Assembly (NCBI RefSeq): GCF_900108515.1
Contig: NZ_FNWW01000002.1
Coordinates: 248,001 to 312,000 of the forward strand
Direction: 5' to 3'
DNA length: 64,000 bases
Source of the DNA: Halobacillus karajensis
Lineage (GTDB): Bacteria; Bacillota; Bacilli; Bacillales; Halobacillaceae
Shown: positions 1 to 8,863 of the stretch, piece after piece
How positions within the stretch are numbered: the first letter of the stretch is position 1
How the letters are laid out: the number at the start of each line of letters is the position of its first letter
Notes under the pieces: model-generated
Seen by the model: the letters and a program-made list of their open reading frames with translations, nothing else
Told to the model about the DNA's origin: nothing
Database searches by the model: none
Translations under genes and position numbers: made by a program

Positions 1-1
1 G

Positions 2-574
2 AGAATATTAAGCGCACATATTTCTCAAGGTTTTAGAGAAGGTACGTTTTTGTTTGCTGTTTCCATTTGGATTTTCTTAATGACTAATGACGAACTTTCA
101 TTAGGTGTGTTCAATTTGGTTTACTCGGGTTTCTCTTTTTTGTTTTACTTTCTGGTCAGTCGCTGGGTGAAGCCGAGTCGTCGTAAAAAAGCCATATTTA
201 TCTCAGGATTAGCATTGTACTTAAGCGTGTTAATATTGTTAATTAGCGACACGTTGTCTCTCCTGCTTATTTACGCTGGTATTGCTGGAATCTTTTTCCC
301 AATGTTCTATGTACCCTATATTTCATTAACATATGATGTCATTGGGAAGTCATGGAATGCTGCTGAAATGAGAATTGAGTATATCGTCGTAAGAGAAATC
401 TTTTTGAACTTAGGGCGAGTCCTGTCTATTATCATTTTTCTTCTGGCGATAACTCTTATCCCACCGGAAACAGGAATTCCTTATATTCTCCTGCTTGTGG
501 GTGGTGGTCATTTCTTCGTTTACTTCTTCGTGAGGGGTGTCGATACGAAGTATACCTATTCCTCACATAATTGA
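2..574 (+). CDS. yqgE: MFS transporter, C-terminal part (runs off left edge)
   Basis: The reading frame is open to base 2, so the gene begins before the window and only about the last 190 residues are present. What remains is very hydrophobic, with several predicted membrane helices separated by short basic loops such as VSRWVKPSRRKK, as in the second half of a major facilitator permease. The substrate is unknown. The assignment to yqgE rests mainly on position directly before pbpA and the pst operon, as in B. subtilis. A TTG at 50 could be taken for a start but has no ribosome binding site and interrupts a helix. No terminator is visible before the pbpA promoter. Confidence 0.7.
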   Translation, partial: RILSAHISQGFREGTFLFAVSIWIFLMTNDELSLGVFNLVYSGFSFLFYFLVSRWVKPSRRKKAIFISGLALYLSVLILLISDTLSLLLIYAGIAGIFFPMFYVPYISLTYDVIGKSWNAAEMRIEYIVVREIFLNLGRVLSIIIFLLAITLIPPETGIPYILLLVGGGHFFVYFFVRGVDTKYTYSSHN

Positions 575-604
575 ATCCAATCTCCCATGAGCTTCATCTA
601 TTCT

Positions 605-628
605 TTGATGGTAAAAAAATGCTATAAT
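605..628 (+). promoter_or_regulatory. Sigma-A promoter of pbpA (extended -10)
   Basis: TGCTATAAT at 620-628 is a perfect extended -10 element about 30 bases before the pbpA start. The -35 region is poor, as is usual for extended -10 promoters. Confidence 0.55.
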
Positions 629-660
629 GTATAAAGCATTGTAGAGAAGGAGAGGAGTTC

Positions 661-2802
661 ATGGGAAAGAAGAATAAAAACAAACTGAAGCATAAATCAC
701 ACCTTTCTTTCCGATTGAACGTGGTGTTTTTTGTTGTGTTCCTTTTGTTTGCAGGAATTATATTGCAGCTAGGAGTTGTTCAAATTCTTAATGGGGAAGA
801 AGCTCAGGATGAGATCGACCGCACAGAAAATACAACAACAAGCATCCCGGTCCCGAGAGGAGAATTTTACGATCGGTATGGACGGGTAGTTGTGGATAAT
901 CAGCCCTTGTACTCCATCACATATACACCTCCAAAAGGGGTTCAGCCACATGATAAACTTCAGTTGGCTGAAGAAATTTCGAAGTATATTGATATGGATT
1001 ACGAAGAGAAGTTGACAGATAGAGACTTAAAAGAATACTTCTTTTTAAAGAATGAGGAAGAAGTTACCGCACGTATTGAAGATGAGGATACTTCTGATCT
1101 TGATAATGGAGAAGTTTACCAACTTCAATTAGATAGTATTACGAAAGAAGAAATCTCAAATTATGATAACCAGACAAAAGAGATCATCGCCATAAAGAAA
1201 GAGCTGGATAAGGCATACACTCTTGCTCCTCATGTTTTAAAAAACGCGGATATTTCTGAAAAAGAATATTCAACTGTGGCCGAACATTTAGCAGAGCTGC
1301 CTGGAATTAATGTGACATCGGATTGGGAGCGTACATATCCATTCGATTCAACATTCCGTAGTTATATTGGAAGCATCACATCAAAAGAACAGGGCGTACC
1401 GCGTGATCAACTGGATTATTTTATGTCGCTTGACTACAGTCGAAATGACAGGGTGGGGACAAGCGGTTTGGAAGAACAATATGAAGATGTGCTTAGAGGT
1501 ACGAAAGAGAAAGTTCAATATGAAACAGACAAGAATAATAAGGTGGTTAATTCCAAAGTCATCCGTGAAGGTGAGAGAGGAAAGGATCTTGTATTAACTA
1601 TTGATATGGAACTCCAGGAGAAAGTGAACAAGATTGTTCAGGAAGAATTAGCAGATGCTATTCATAAGGCGCCCGGACAAAACCGCCACCTTGATAATGC
1701 TATTGCTGTTGTTTCGAATCCAAATACGGGAGAAATCCTTGCCATTAGTGGTCAAACATATAACAGGAATCCGGAAGAAGGAGAATCAAGATTTACCGAT
1801 ACTTCTCACCAAGCTCTTTACAATTCCTATATGCCAGGTTCTGTCGTTAAAGGAGCTACCGTTTTGACAGGTTTACATGAAGGAGCGGTTACTCCAGGCA
1901 CATGGATCAATGACAGGCCAATCACGATAGGCGGCAGCCAAAAGGGGTCTTATACGTCAAATATTGGCTCTGTTAATGACATACAGGCATTACAGCAATC
2001 TTCCAACGTATATATGTATTTCTTAGCAATGTACCTTGGTGGGGAACATAGCAATCAGTACAATATGAATAGTCTTTCTTTAAAGAATGGTACCTTTGAT
2101 ACATTTAAATTCAACTTTAATCAACTGGGTCTTGGAGTGAAAACAGGGATTGACTTTCCTTATGAGGGAATTGGAGTTGCTGGACAACCTACAAACCCTG
2201 GGCACATTTTAGACTTTTCTATTGGGCAGTTTAGTTCTTACACACCTATGCAGTTGAATCAATACGTATCGACCATTGCCAATGGAGGAAATCGTATTCG
2301 TCCACGCCTTGTGAAAAGTATTCATGAACCTTCTTTATCAGGGGAGCTTGGACCAATTTACAAGGATTATTCCCCGCAAGTATTAAATCAAATTGAAATG
2401 GATGATTCCTACATTAAAAGGGTGCAGGAAGGCTTCAGACAGGTAGCCCAGACGAACAGAGGGACAGCCAGCCATATATTCTCTAAAAAACCATACAGCA
2501 AATACCGGATGGCGGTTAAAACAGGTACCGCTCAATCCTTCAAAGCTGTTTTTGACGAGAATGGGGAGCGAACGACTTATGATAACCTTTTAAACAAAAC
2601 CTTAGTTGGCTATGCGCCTTCGGATAATCCGGAAATAGCCTTTTCTATAGTAGCCCCTTATCTCGGAGAGAATGCAACGAGTACCTTTGATATTAGTAAC
2701 AAAATTGGCGCAAGAATCGGAGAAGCCTATTTTGAGTTGAAAGAAGAGCGTGCGGAAAAAGGGATAACAGAAAATAATACAGAGAAAGAAACGGAGGAGT
2801 GA
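661..2802 (+). CDS. pbpA: Class B penicillin-binding protein 2A (transpeptidase)
   Basis: A DD-transpeptidase that cross-links peptidoglycan during side-wall elongation. The 713-residue protein has a short basic N-terminus, one membrane anchor near residues 18-40, and the class B N-terminal motif RGEFYDRYGR near residue 65. Its catalytic motifs are SVVK (Ser394, Lys397), SSN (447-449) and KTGTA (620-624). The length matches B. subtilis PbpA (about 716). The start ATG follows AAGGAGAGG at good distance. It is transcribed alone: an extended -10 promoter precedes it and a strong terminator overlaps its stop codon, separating it from the phosphate operon. The C-terminal tail is rich in Glu, which fits a salt-adapted proteome. 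Confidence 0.95.
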   Translation: MGKKNKNKLKHKSHLSFRLNVVFFVVFLLFAGIILQLGVVQILNGEEAQDEIDRTENTTTSIPVPRGEFYDRYGRVVVDNQPLYSITYTPPKGVQPHDKLQLAEEISKYIDMDYEEKLTDRDLKEYFFLKNEEEVTARIEDEDTSDLDNGEVYQLQLDSITKEEISNYDNQTKEIIAIKKELDKAYTLAPHVLKNADISEKEYSTVAEHLAELPGINVTSDWERTYPFDSTFRSYIGSITSKEQGVPRDQLDYFMSLDYSRNDRVGTSGLEEQYEDVLRGTKEKVQYETDKNNKVVNSKVIREGERGKDLVLTIDMELQEKVNKIVQEELADAIHKAPGQNRHLDNAIAVVSNPNTGEILAISGQTYNRNPEEGESRFTDTSHQALYNSYMPGSVVKGATVLTGLHEGAVTPGTWINDRPITIGGSQKGSYTSNIGSVNDIQALQQSSNVYMYFLAMYLGGEHSNQYNMNSLSLKNGTFDTFKFNFNQLGLGVKTGIDFPYEGIGVAGQPTNPGHILDFSIGQFSSYTPMQLNQYVSTIANGGNRIRPRLVKSIHEPSLSGELGPIYKDYSPQVLNQIEMDDSYIKRVQEGFRQVAQTNRGTASHIFSKKPYSKYRMAVKTGTAQSFKAVFDENGERTTYDNLLNKTLVGYAPSDNPEIAFSIVAPYLGENATSTFDISNKIGARIGEAYFELKEERAEKGITENNTEKETEE

Positions 2803-2827
2803 TACAACACGTATCATTCCTTTTTTT
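2796..2827 (+). terminator. Rho-independent terminator of pbpA
   Basis: A 10-bp stem (2796-2805 with 2811-2820, loop AACAC) is followed by seven T. The stop codon of pbpA lies inside the 5' arm. Confidence 0.85.
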
Positions 2828-2967
2828 ATGAAATGATAAAATCCAACGATTGAAGATTCCAAATTGATTCGGTCTATCTAGCTTTGGTGCCAACCTCCTC
2901 GAGTTTTTAAGACAATCCTCTTCTAAATACCCAAGTTTTTTTGAATTTATTCTACAAAATATGCACC

Positions 2968-3021
2968 TTCACAAAACCTTTACCTTTGGTTCATATGTCA
3001 TTAAAACTCTGTCTTTAATAT
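2968..3021 (+). promoter_or_regulatory. PhoP boxes and -10 element of the pst promoter
   Basis: Four TTnAnA-like hexamers are spaced exactly 11 bases apart: TTCACA 2968, TTTACC 2979, TTCATA 2990 and TTAAAA 3001. This is the direct-repeat pattern bound by phosphorylated PhoP in Bacillus. A -10 element TAATAT lies at 3016-3021, so the boxes replace the -35 region, as at a PhoP-activated promoter. Phosphate-starvation induction of pstS is inferred from this. Confidence 0.75.
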
Positions 3022-3085
3022 AGAAAATGTGAGTTGGCCAAGCAGTCAAACACAGCAATTATTCGAAAAATAGGGGGAGAAAGAA

Positions 3086-4063
3086 ATGAAAAACTTTAAA
3101 AGTTGTGCACTAATGCTTATGTTTACTCTAGTGCTCGGAGTACTTGCAGCATGTGGCAGTTCTGAGGGGAATTCGTCAGAAGAAGTAGCAAGCGGCGAAG
3201 GTTCTGAAGAAGTGTCTGGATCGATTTCCATTGATGGTTCTTCTACGGTGTTTCCTATCATGGAGAACTTAACTTACATGTATAATCAGGAAAATCCTGA
3301 CGTGAACGTTTCTGTTAATACTTCTGGTTCTGGTGGCGGATTTAAAAAATCCACAGCTGGTGAAATTGATTTAAGTAATGCTTCTCGTCCTATTAAAGAA
3401 GAAGAACAAGCCAAAGCTGAAGAAAATGGAATTCAGTTGGAACCACTTGAATTGGGTTATGATGGCCTTTCAGTTGTAGTTAGTCAGCAAAACGATTTTG
3501 TTGATGAACTTTCTGTTGAGCAATTGAAACAAATCTTTCTTGAATCTTCCGATGTGAAGAAGTGGTCGGATCTAAATCCTGAGTGGCCAGAGGAAGAGAT
3601 TAAAATTTTCAGCCCAGGACATGATTCCGGTACATTTGATTATTTTAATGAAGTCATTCTTGAAGAGGAACCAATGAAAGAAGGAGAAAATACAACTCTT
3701 TCTGAAGACGATAACGTTCTTGTACGTGGGGTCAAAAACGATCCTTATGCGATAGGATTCTTCGGTTATGCTTATTATAGTGAAAATGAAGATAGCTTGA
3801 AGGCTTTAGGAATTTCAGAAGGTGAAAAAGAAGCTGTGAAACCAAATCCTGAAACGATTCAGGATGGTTCTTACACACCGCTTTCCCGCCCACTTTACAC
3901 TTATGTGAATCTGAACGCTTATAAAGAAAAGTCACAAGTTCGTGACTTCGTTCAATACACATTGAACAATGCTGGAAAAGCTGCAGAAGAAGTGGGATAT
4001 GTAGCACTCCCAGAAGATAAATATCAAGAGCAATTAAAAGAAGCTCAAAACTGGGCGGAGTAA
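3086..4063 (+). CDS. pstS: Phosphate-binding lipoprotein PstS
   Basis: The extracellular phosphate receptor of the high-affinity PstSCAB importer. The 325-residue precursor has a lipoprotein signal peptide with lipobox LAAC (Cys22). An acidic Ser/Glu/Gly linker follows, then a periplasmic-binding fold with the phosphate-binding motifs DGSSTVFP, NTSGSGGGF and SPGHDSGTFDYF. The start has an AGGGGGAG ribosome site. First gene of the operon, under four PhoP boxes. A 12-bp hairpin between it and pstC probably leaves more of this transcript than of the membrane components. Confidence 0.96.
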   Translation: MKNFKSCALMLMFTLVLGVLAACGSSEGNSSEEVASGEGSEEVSGSISIDGSSTVFPIMENLTYMYNQENPDVNVSVNTSGSGGGFKKSTAGEIDLSNASRPIKEEEQAKAEENGIQLEPLELGYDGLSVVVSQQNDFVDELSVEQLKQIFLESSDVKKWSDLNPEWPEEEIKIFSPGHDSGTFDYFNEVILEEEPMKEGENTTLSEDDNVLVRGVKNDPYAIGFFGYAYYSENEDSLKALGISEGEKEAVKPNPETIQDGSYTPLSRPLYTYVNLNAYKEKSQVRDFVQYTLNNAGKAAEEVGYVALPEDKYQEQLKEAQNWAE

Positions 4064-4088
4064 TGACTGAACTTTAAAACCTAACAAG

Positions 4089-4118
4089 ATGGGTGGGACT
4101 GATTAAAGTCTCACCTAT
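4089..4118 (+). promoter_or_regulatory. Intercistronic hairpin between pstS and pstC
   Basis: A 12-bp stem (4089-4100 with 4107-4118, two G-T pairs, 6-base loop) without a T-run. It is more likely a processing or stabilising hairpin, or a partial terminator, than a full stop signal. Confidence 0.55.
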
Positions 4119-4145
4119 CCTTATGGATGAGAGGAGTTTTGAAGG

Positions 4146-5093
4146 ATGGATAAGAGTTTGCAATCTGAAGGGAAGTCCTTTAATGTCCAGCAAATGATTG
4201 AATCGAATAAAAAGAAAACAAGTATAGGAGAAAAGATAGAGAGAATCATTCCTACATTGTTATTTCTTTGTGCTGCTGTCAGTGTGGTCACTACAGTTGG
4301 TATTTTATTTACCTTTTTACGTGAATCTATAGGATTCTTTTCTGATGTTTCCATCATCGACTTTTATACAGGATCGCAATGGTCACCATGGTCTGGTGAA
4401 TTCGGGGTAGCCCCTTTAATAGGTGGAACGTTGTTGATTACGTTAATTGCAACCATTGTTGCCGTTCCATTAGGATTAATGTCCGCTATTTTTTTGAGTG
4501 AGTATGCGAGTGATAAAGCAAGACGTGTCATAAAGCCTGTGCTTGAAGTCTTGGCAGGGATCCCGACAGTTGTTTACGGCTATTTCGCGCTTACATTTGT
4601 TACTCCAATGTTTCAATTCTTTCTTCCTGACTTGGGCATTTTTAATGCGTTAAGTGGTGGATTTGTGGTAGGAATCATGATTCTTCCTATGGTGGCATCT
4701 CTCTCGGAAGATGCGATGAACTCTGTTCCCAACGCCCTTCGTGAAGCTGCTTATGGTTTGGGGTCAACAAAGTTGGAGGTTGTAGTGAAAGTCGTATTGC
4801 CAGCAGCATTTTCAGGTATAGTAGCTTCCATCGTACTAGCAATTTCAAGAGCGATCGGGGAGACAATGATTGTAACTATTGCTGCAGGAGCAACACCGAA
4901 CTTAACTTTAAACCCTACTGAATCGATTCAAACGATGACGGCCTTCATAGTACAAGCAGCGACAGGGGATACTTCATTCGGTTCTACGATCTATTACAGT
5001 CTATATGCCGTTGGGATGACCCTGTTTGTCTTCACTTTAGTAATGAACTTAATCGCACAGTATATTTCACGTAAGTTCAGGGAGGAATATTGA
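4146..5093 (+). CDS. pstC: Phosphate ABC transporter permease PstC
   Basis: One of the two membrane channel subunits of the phosphate importer. The 315-residue protein has about six membrane helices and the ABC permease EAA loop near residues 199-220 (EAAYGLGSTKLEVVVKVVLP), which docks on the ATPase. The hydrophilic N-terminal 30 residues are cytoplasmic. It follows pstS after 82 bases and its stop codon overlaps the ATG of pstA (TGATG), so translation is coupled. Confidence 0.95.
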   Translation: MDKSLQSEGKSFNVQQMIESNKKKTSIGEKIERIIPTLLFLCAAVSVVTTVGILFTFLRESIGFFSDVSIIDFYTGSQWSPWSGEFGVAPLIGGTLLITLIATIVAVPLGLMSAIFLSEYASDKARRVIKPVLEVLAGIPTVVYGYFALTFVTPMFQFFLPDLGIFNALSGGFVVGIMILPMVASLSEDAMNSVPNALREAAYGLGSTKLEVVVKVVLPAAFSGIVASIVLAISRAIGETMIVTIAAGATPNLTLNPTESIQTMTAFIVQAATGDTSFGSTIYYSLYAVGMTLFVFTLVMNLIAQYISRKFREEY

Positions 5094-5971
5094 TGCTTGG
5101 GCAAAAGGAACGCCATATAAAAAAGCGCATGGAAGGAAGAGTCATCATAAACCGATTGATGATGGTATTGTTTGGGGTTGCAACAGCGATCGGATTAATA
5201 TTTCTCGTTCTACTTTTTTACCGTGTATTGACTCAAGGAATTGGATATTTAAATTGGGACTATCTTTCTAATTTTCCTGCCCCTTATCCGGAGGAAGCAG
5301 GGATTTATGCAGGATTAATAGGTTCAATCATGCTTATGGTTATTGTAGCCATCTTTTCAGTAATGGTAGGGGTAGGATCAGCTATATATCTGGAAGAATA
5401 TGCACCTAAAAATAGAATGACTGAGTTTATCCGCATTAACATTCAAAACCTTGCGGGTGTTCCATCCATTGTTTTCGGACTTTTAGGATTAACTTTTTTT
5501 GTTTATTTGTTCAGTTTTGGTTATACCTTGATTGCCGGCGGATTAACAATGGCGCTATTAATCCTGCCTGTTATTATAGTGGCGGCTCAGGAAGCTGTTC
5601 GCTCAGTTCCAGCAGAAATGAAAGAGGCCTCTTATGGCATGGGTGCAACAAAATGGCAGACGATATCCCGTGTCATTCTTCCTGCAGCAGTACCCGGAAT
5701 ATTAACAGGTACAATTATAGCCCTATCTCGAGCGATTGGAGAGACGGCTCCATTAATTATTGTAGGGGCAGCAGCGGCTATTTACACGTTGCCTGAATCG
5801 TTACTTGCCAAGTACACAGTCATGCCTATCCAAATATACAATTGGACAAGTCGACCGGCAGAGGAATGGCAATTTGTTGCCGGCGCTGGCATTATCGTCT
5901 TACTTGTTGTGTTGTTACTAATGAACTCAATTGCTGTATGGATTAGAAATAAATATCAACACCGGCTTTAA
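5093..5971 (+). CDS. pstA: Phosphate ABC transporter permease PstA
   Basis: Second channel subunit of the phosphate importer. 292 residues, about six membrane helices and the EAA loop EASYGMGATKWQTISRVILP. I chose ATG 5093, which overlaps the pstC stop and lies 7 bases after GGAGG; a TTG three bases earlier is possible but less well placed. PstB follows after 22 bases. Confidence 0.94.
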   Translation: MLGQKERHIKKRMEGRVIINRLMMVLFGVATAIGLIFLVLLFYRVLTQGIGYLNWDYLSNFPAPYPEEAGIYAGLIGSIMLMVIVAIFSVMVGVGSAIYLEEYAPKNRMTEFIRINIQNLAGVPSIVFGLLGLTFFVYLFSFGYTLIAGGLTMALLILPVIIVAAQEAVRSVPAEMKEASYGMGATKWQTISRVILPAAVPGILTGTIIALSRAIGETAPLIIVGAAAAIYTLPESLLAKYTVMPIQIYNWTSRPAEEWQFVAGAGIIVLLVVLLLMNSIAVWIRNKYQHRL

Positions 5972-5993
5972 TTAGGATGAGGAGGGTTTCATA

Positions 5994-6839
5994 ATGAGTG
6001 AAGTAATGGTAAAGAAAAAAAATAATACAGTTAACAAAGCCTCTAAACGTGAAGAGAATTCCTTTGGATTACAAAAAGAGAAAGCAAATCATATTATCGA
6101 AGTGAATGATTTGAACCTATGGTATGGATCAGATCAAGCTTTATATGAAGTGAACATGGATGTTCCTGAAAAACAAGTGACTGCTATTATTGGACCATCG
6201 GGATGTGGAAAATCTACGTTCTTAAAAACCTTAAATCGTATGGTAGAGATGGTGCCGGTTGTGAAGACATCAGGATCTATAAAATACCGGGACCAAGAAA
6301 TATTCAATAGAAAATATAAACAAGAATATCTTCGGACTAAAGTTGGGATGGTATTCCAAAAACCAAATCCTTTCCCTAAAAGTGTGTATGATAATGTGGC
6401 CTATGGTCCGAGAATCCATGGAATTAAGAAAAAGGAGATTTTGGATCAAATTGTTGAAAAAAGTTTGAAAGGTGCGGCAATTTGGGATGAATTAAAGGAT
6501 CGCCTTCATGAGAATGCTTATGGACTTTCAGGTGGTCAGCAGCAGAGGGTGTGTATCGCACGTGCTTTGGCTGTAGAGCCGGATGTTATTTTAATGGACG
6601 AACCCACCTCTGCTCTTGACCCGATATCAACAGCCAAAGTGGAGGAACTTGTACAAGAACTTAAAGAAAAGTACAGCATAATCATTGTGACACACAATAT
6701 GCAACAGGCGGCACGTATTTCGGATAAGACAGCTTTCTTCCTAAACGGGGAGCTAATTGAGTTCGCAGATACAGATCATTTATTCCAAAACCCTCAGGAT
6801 AAGCGGACAGAAGACTATATTACAGGAAGATTCGGCTGA
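5994..6839 (+). CDS. pstB: Phosphate ABC transporter ATPase PstB
   Basis: The ATPase that powers PstSCA. The 281-residue protein carries the Walker A motif GPSGCGKST, the signature LSGGQQQR, Walker B with [12 protein letters not shown] and the switch histidine in VTHNM. The N-terminal 35 residues are a Lys/Asn-rich extension before the core begins at about [12 protein letters not shown]. The ATG follows GAGGAGGG. B. subtilis has two pstB genes in this operon. Here there is one, and phoU stands in the second place. Confidence 0.95.
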   Translation: MSEVMVKKKNNTVNKASKREENSFGLQKEKANHIIEVNDLNLWYGSDQALYEVNMDVPEKQVTAIIGPSGCGKSTFLKTLNRMVEMVPVVKTSGSIKYRDQEIFNRKYKQEYLRTKVGMVFQKPNPFPKSVYDNVAYGPRIHGIKKKEILDQIVEKSLKGAAIWDELKDRLHENAYGLSGGQQQRVCIARALAVEPDVILMDEPTSALDPISTAKVEELVQELKEKYSIIIVTHNMQQAARISDKTAFFLNGELIEFADTDHLFQNPQDKRTEDYITGRFG

Positions 6840-6859
6840 TATTACAGGGGGGTAAATCA

Positions 6860-7519
6860 ATGTCTATTCGTATTCATTTTGAAGAAGAGCTCGAAAACTT
6901 AAAAAAGCAAATTCAAGAATTAGCGTTAGATGCTAAAGAGTCATTGGATGAGGCTATTCGAGTTTTGTATAAAGGTGATGTAGAGGCAGCCAAAAAGGTG
7001 ATAGAAAATGATACGCTTATGGACCGCAAGGAAGAAAAGGTTAATGATGATGCCATCTTAATGCTTGCAAAGCAACAGCCAGTGGCAAGTGATTTGAGAA
7101 GGATTATTATTGCTATTAAGATTTCGAGCGACCTTGAGCGGATGGCTGACCATTCCACCAATATTGCTAAGGCAACTATTCATTTAGGTGAGCACCACGG
7201 GATTGATGTAGATCCCGAATTGAGAGAAATGGGTGTCATTGCCATGGATATGGTCGATTTAGCGATGAAAGCCTTCGAGTATGAAGACATTTCACTAGCT
7301 AAAAAGCTGGCAGAAATGGATGATCAAATCGACAGAAGATATGGGATGGTTGTGAAAGAAATGTTAGAATTGACGGCAATCAATCCTGAACAAATTCAAC
7401 ATATTATGCAAATGGCATATGTGGCTCGTTATATTGAAAGGTTTGCAGATCATATAACTAATATTGGAGAGAGCATTTTTTATCTGGTAAAAGGAAAAAC
7501 ATATGATTTAAACAAATGA
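6860..7519 (+). CDS. phoU: Phosphate signalling protein PhoU
   Basis: A cytoplasmic negative regulator that links the Pst transporter to the PhoR sensor kinase and to intracellular phosphate handling. 219 residues, all helical, made of two PhoU repeats with the metal-binding motifs DLERMADHSTNIAK and YIERFADHITNIGE. Last gene of the pst operon, 20 bases after pstB and closed by a strong terminator. The ATG follows a GGGGGG site. Its presence in the operon departs from B. subtilis 168, which lacks a phoU here. Confidence 0.95.
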   Translation: MSIRIHFEEELENLKKQIQELALDAKESLDEAIRVLYKGDVEAAKKVIENDTLMDRKEEKVNDDAILMLAKQQPVASDLRRIIIAIKISSDLERMADHSTNIAKATIHLGEHHGIDVDPELREMGVIAMDMVDLAMKAFEYEDISLAKKLAEMDDQIDRRYGMVVKEMLELTAINPEQIQHIMQMAYVARYIERFADHITNIGESIFYLVKGKTYDLNK

Positions 7520-7522
7520 AAG

Positions 7523-7562
7523 AAAGCTTGAATCGAACATATCGATTCAAGCTTTTTCTTTT
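7523..7562 (+). terminator. Terminator of the pst-phoU operon (bidirectional)
   Basis: A perfect 14-bp stem (7523-7536 with 7542-7555, loop ACATA) is followed by TTTTCTTTT. Read on the minus strand it could also stop the converging gene at 7655-8101. Confidence 0.85.
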
Positions 7563-7654
7563 ATCTAGGTCTTCATAATTTTCAACAATTTAAAACAATA
7601 TAGAACAAAAGGCTTTCCCGCGTATGACAAACTTTGGTCGATTAAAAAAGTTTT

Positions 7655-8101
7655 TTATTTTGACGTAATCGTTTCAGCAATTTCCTCGTGAGACATGCCT
7701 GAATGAAGAGTGGTTTGACCGATTTGGATATACCGACTGTAGTCATTTTTTTCCATAAAGGCTTTAAATTCATCGGCATTTTCGATAATGTTCGCGCGTA
7801 CCAGCTTTTTGCTGATTGTATCTGTTGTGGTCCCTGGAATGATGTCAAGAGAGAAAGTGGTCGTAGGATTCACTGTCGGTTCTATATTTTCCCTTTCTCT
7901 TGAACTTGACTGTACGGCATTCCACTCTTCATTAGTCACCGCTCGATATCCCTCTTGTTCAAGGTGTGTAATCATCTCCTCTACCTCATATTTCTTTTCA
8001 ACAACTTCGGGACCAGGCGCTCCTGTATTCCAATAAGTGATCGCAAAAACGAGAGCAGCCGTGAACAAACCAAGTGCATATGAACGAATCCATGGTTTCA
8101 T
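7655..8101 (-). CDS. yqzC: Membrane-anchored MltG N-domain-like protein (YqzC-like)
   Basis: 148 residues: one N-terminal membrane helix (about 7-25), a charged linker, then residues 85-148 resembling the LysM-like subdomain of the endolytic transglycosylase MltG (IIPGTTTDTISKKL ... SGMSHEEIAETI). The MltG catalytic domain with its active-site Glu is absent, so it cannot be an active transglycosylase. It might bind glycan or regulate MltG; that is inference. The ATG overlaps the stop of the upstream gene (ATGA), so the pair is translationally coupled. The position matches yqzC beside the pst operon in B. subtilis. Confidence 0.7.
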   Translation of the reverse strand: MKPWIRSYALGLFTAALVFAITYWNTGAPGPEVVEKKYEVEEMITHLEQEGYRAVTNEEWNAVQSSSRERENIEPTVNPTTTFSLDIIPGTTTDTISKKLVRANIIENADEFKAFMEKNDYSRYIQIGQTTLHSGMSHEEIAETITSK

Positions 8102-8475
8102 GTTTGTACACCTGCGCCTTTCTTTTGCTGAATCATAGACAGGACATCATGTTCACTCAGGTTCGTCTGTTTAGCTATGTAGTGGGTTTTATATCCCTTA
8201 TGGTACATGGACAGAACGGTTTCTACTAGAGGCATTTTCTTTGGTTCCTCGTTTTTAGTGGCGGGATTCTTGGTGATCTCCTCAGTTAAATCTTCAGCAA
8301 GAAGTTCCTCTTCTAAGACTTTCATTTTCTTTTTTAGCTGATAGTTGCTCTGCATCATGGTTATATTGACTTGCTCTACTTGGTTTTCGAGTTCCTTCAT
8401 ACGATCATTCATAAAGAATGAAAGAATAAAAAGTCCAATAGCAACAGCAGCTACTGTACTAATCACATAAATCAA
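8098..8475 (-). CDS. yqzD: YqzD-like membrane protein with coiled coil and HTH-like tail
   Basis: 125 residues of unknown function. One membrane helix (about 5-22) is followed by a probable coiled coil (about 25-65) and a C-terminal helix-turn-helix-like segment (YHKGYKTHYIAKQTNLSEHD) of the kind seen in resolvase-type domains. The start is a TTG after GGAGTGATAAACA. First gene of a two-gene operon with the MltG-like protein, divergent from rpmG. Assigned by position and length to yqzD. Confidence 0.65.
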   Translation of the reverse strand: MIYVISTVAAVAIGLFILSFFMNDRMKELENQVEQVNITMMQSNYQLKKKMKVLEEELLAEDLTEEITKNPATKNEEPKKMPLVETVLSMYHKGYKTHYIAKQTNLSEHDVLSMIQQKKGAGVQT

Positions 8476-8569
8476 TGTTTATCACTCCTTTAATGGTCCA
8501 CGTTTATTTATATCATACAAATAGAAGCATGGCTATGGGATTTTCCTCCGGTTTTACCTTAATATCTAC

Positions 8570-8598
8570 TTGAAAGGTACTTTTATTTTTGGTATTAT
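8570..8598 (+). promoter_or_regulatory. Sigma-A promoter of rpmG
   Basis: TTGAAA 8570-8575, a 17-base spacer and TATTAT 8593-8598, about 55 bases before the L33 start. Confidence 0.65.
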
Positions 8599-8658
8599 GA
8601 ATTAGTCTGATAATGTGAATGAGACAGTGAAAAGCACTTTTGATTAGGAGGAATAACA

Positions 8659-8808
8659 ATGCGCGTAAATATTACACTTGCATGCACCGAAACTGGTGAC
8701 CGCAATTATATTAGTACAAAAAACAAGCGTAAAAACCCTGAGCGTCTTGAGCTTATGAAATACAGCCCACGCGTAGGGAAGCACACGCTTCATCGTGAGA
8801 CAAAATAA
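8659..8808 (+). CDS. rpmG: Ribosomal protein L33 (zinc-free form)
   Basis: Structural protein of the 50S subunit. 49 residues, [20 protein letters not shown] at the N-terminus and HRETK at the end. Only one cysteine (Cys9) is present, so the two CxxC zinc knuckles of the zinc-binding L33 form are missing. This is the C-minus paralogue, which in Bacillus can stand in when zinc is scarce. The ATG follows TTAGGAGG. It is transcribed alone between a sigma-A promoter and a terminator, ahead of the folate cyclo-ligase as in B. subtilis. Confidence 0.93.
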   Translation: MRVNITLACTETGDRNYISTKNKRKNPERLELMKYSPRVGKHTLHRETK

Positions 8809-8809
8809 G

Positions 8810-8838
8810 CAGTAGGATTAATTCCTACTGTTTTTTTT
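8810..8838 (+). terminator. Terminator of rpmG
   Basis: CAGTAGGA 8810-8817 pairs with TCCTACTG 8823-8830, followed by eight T. Confidence 0.85.
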
Positions 8839-8863
8839 ATATCCAAAATCAGGTGGTGTAGAA

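Noticed and set aside
7788-8036. Plus-strand open frame of 82 codons
   Set aside because: Antisense shadow of the MltG-like gene, without a ribosome site.
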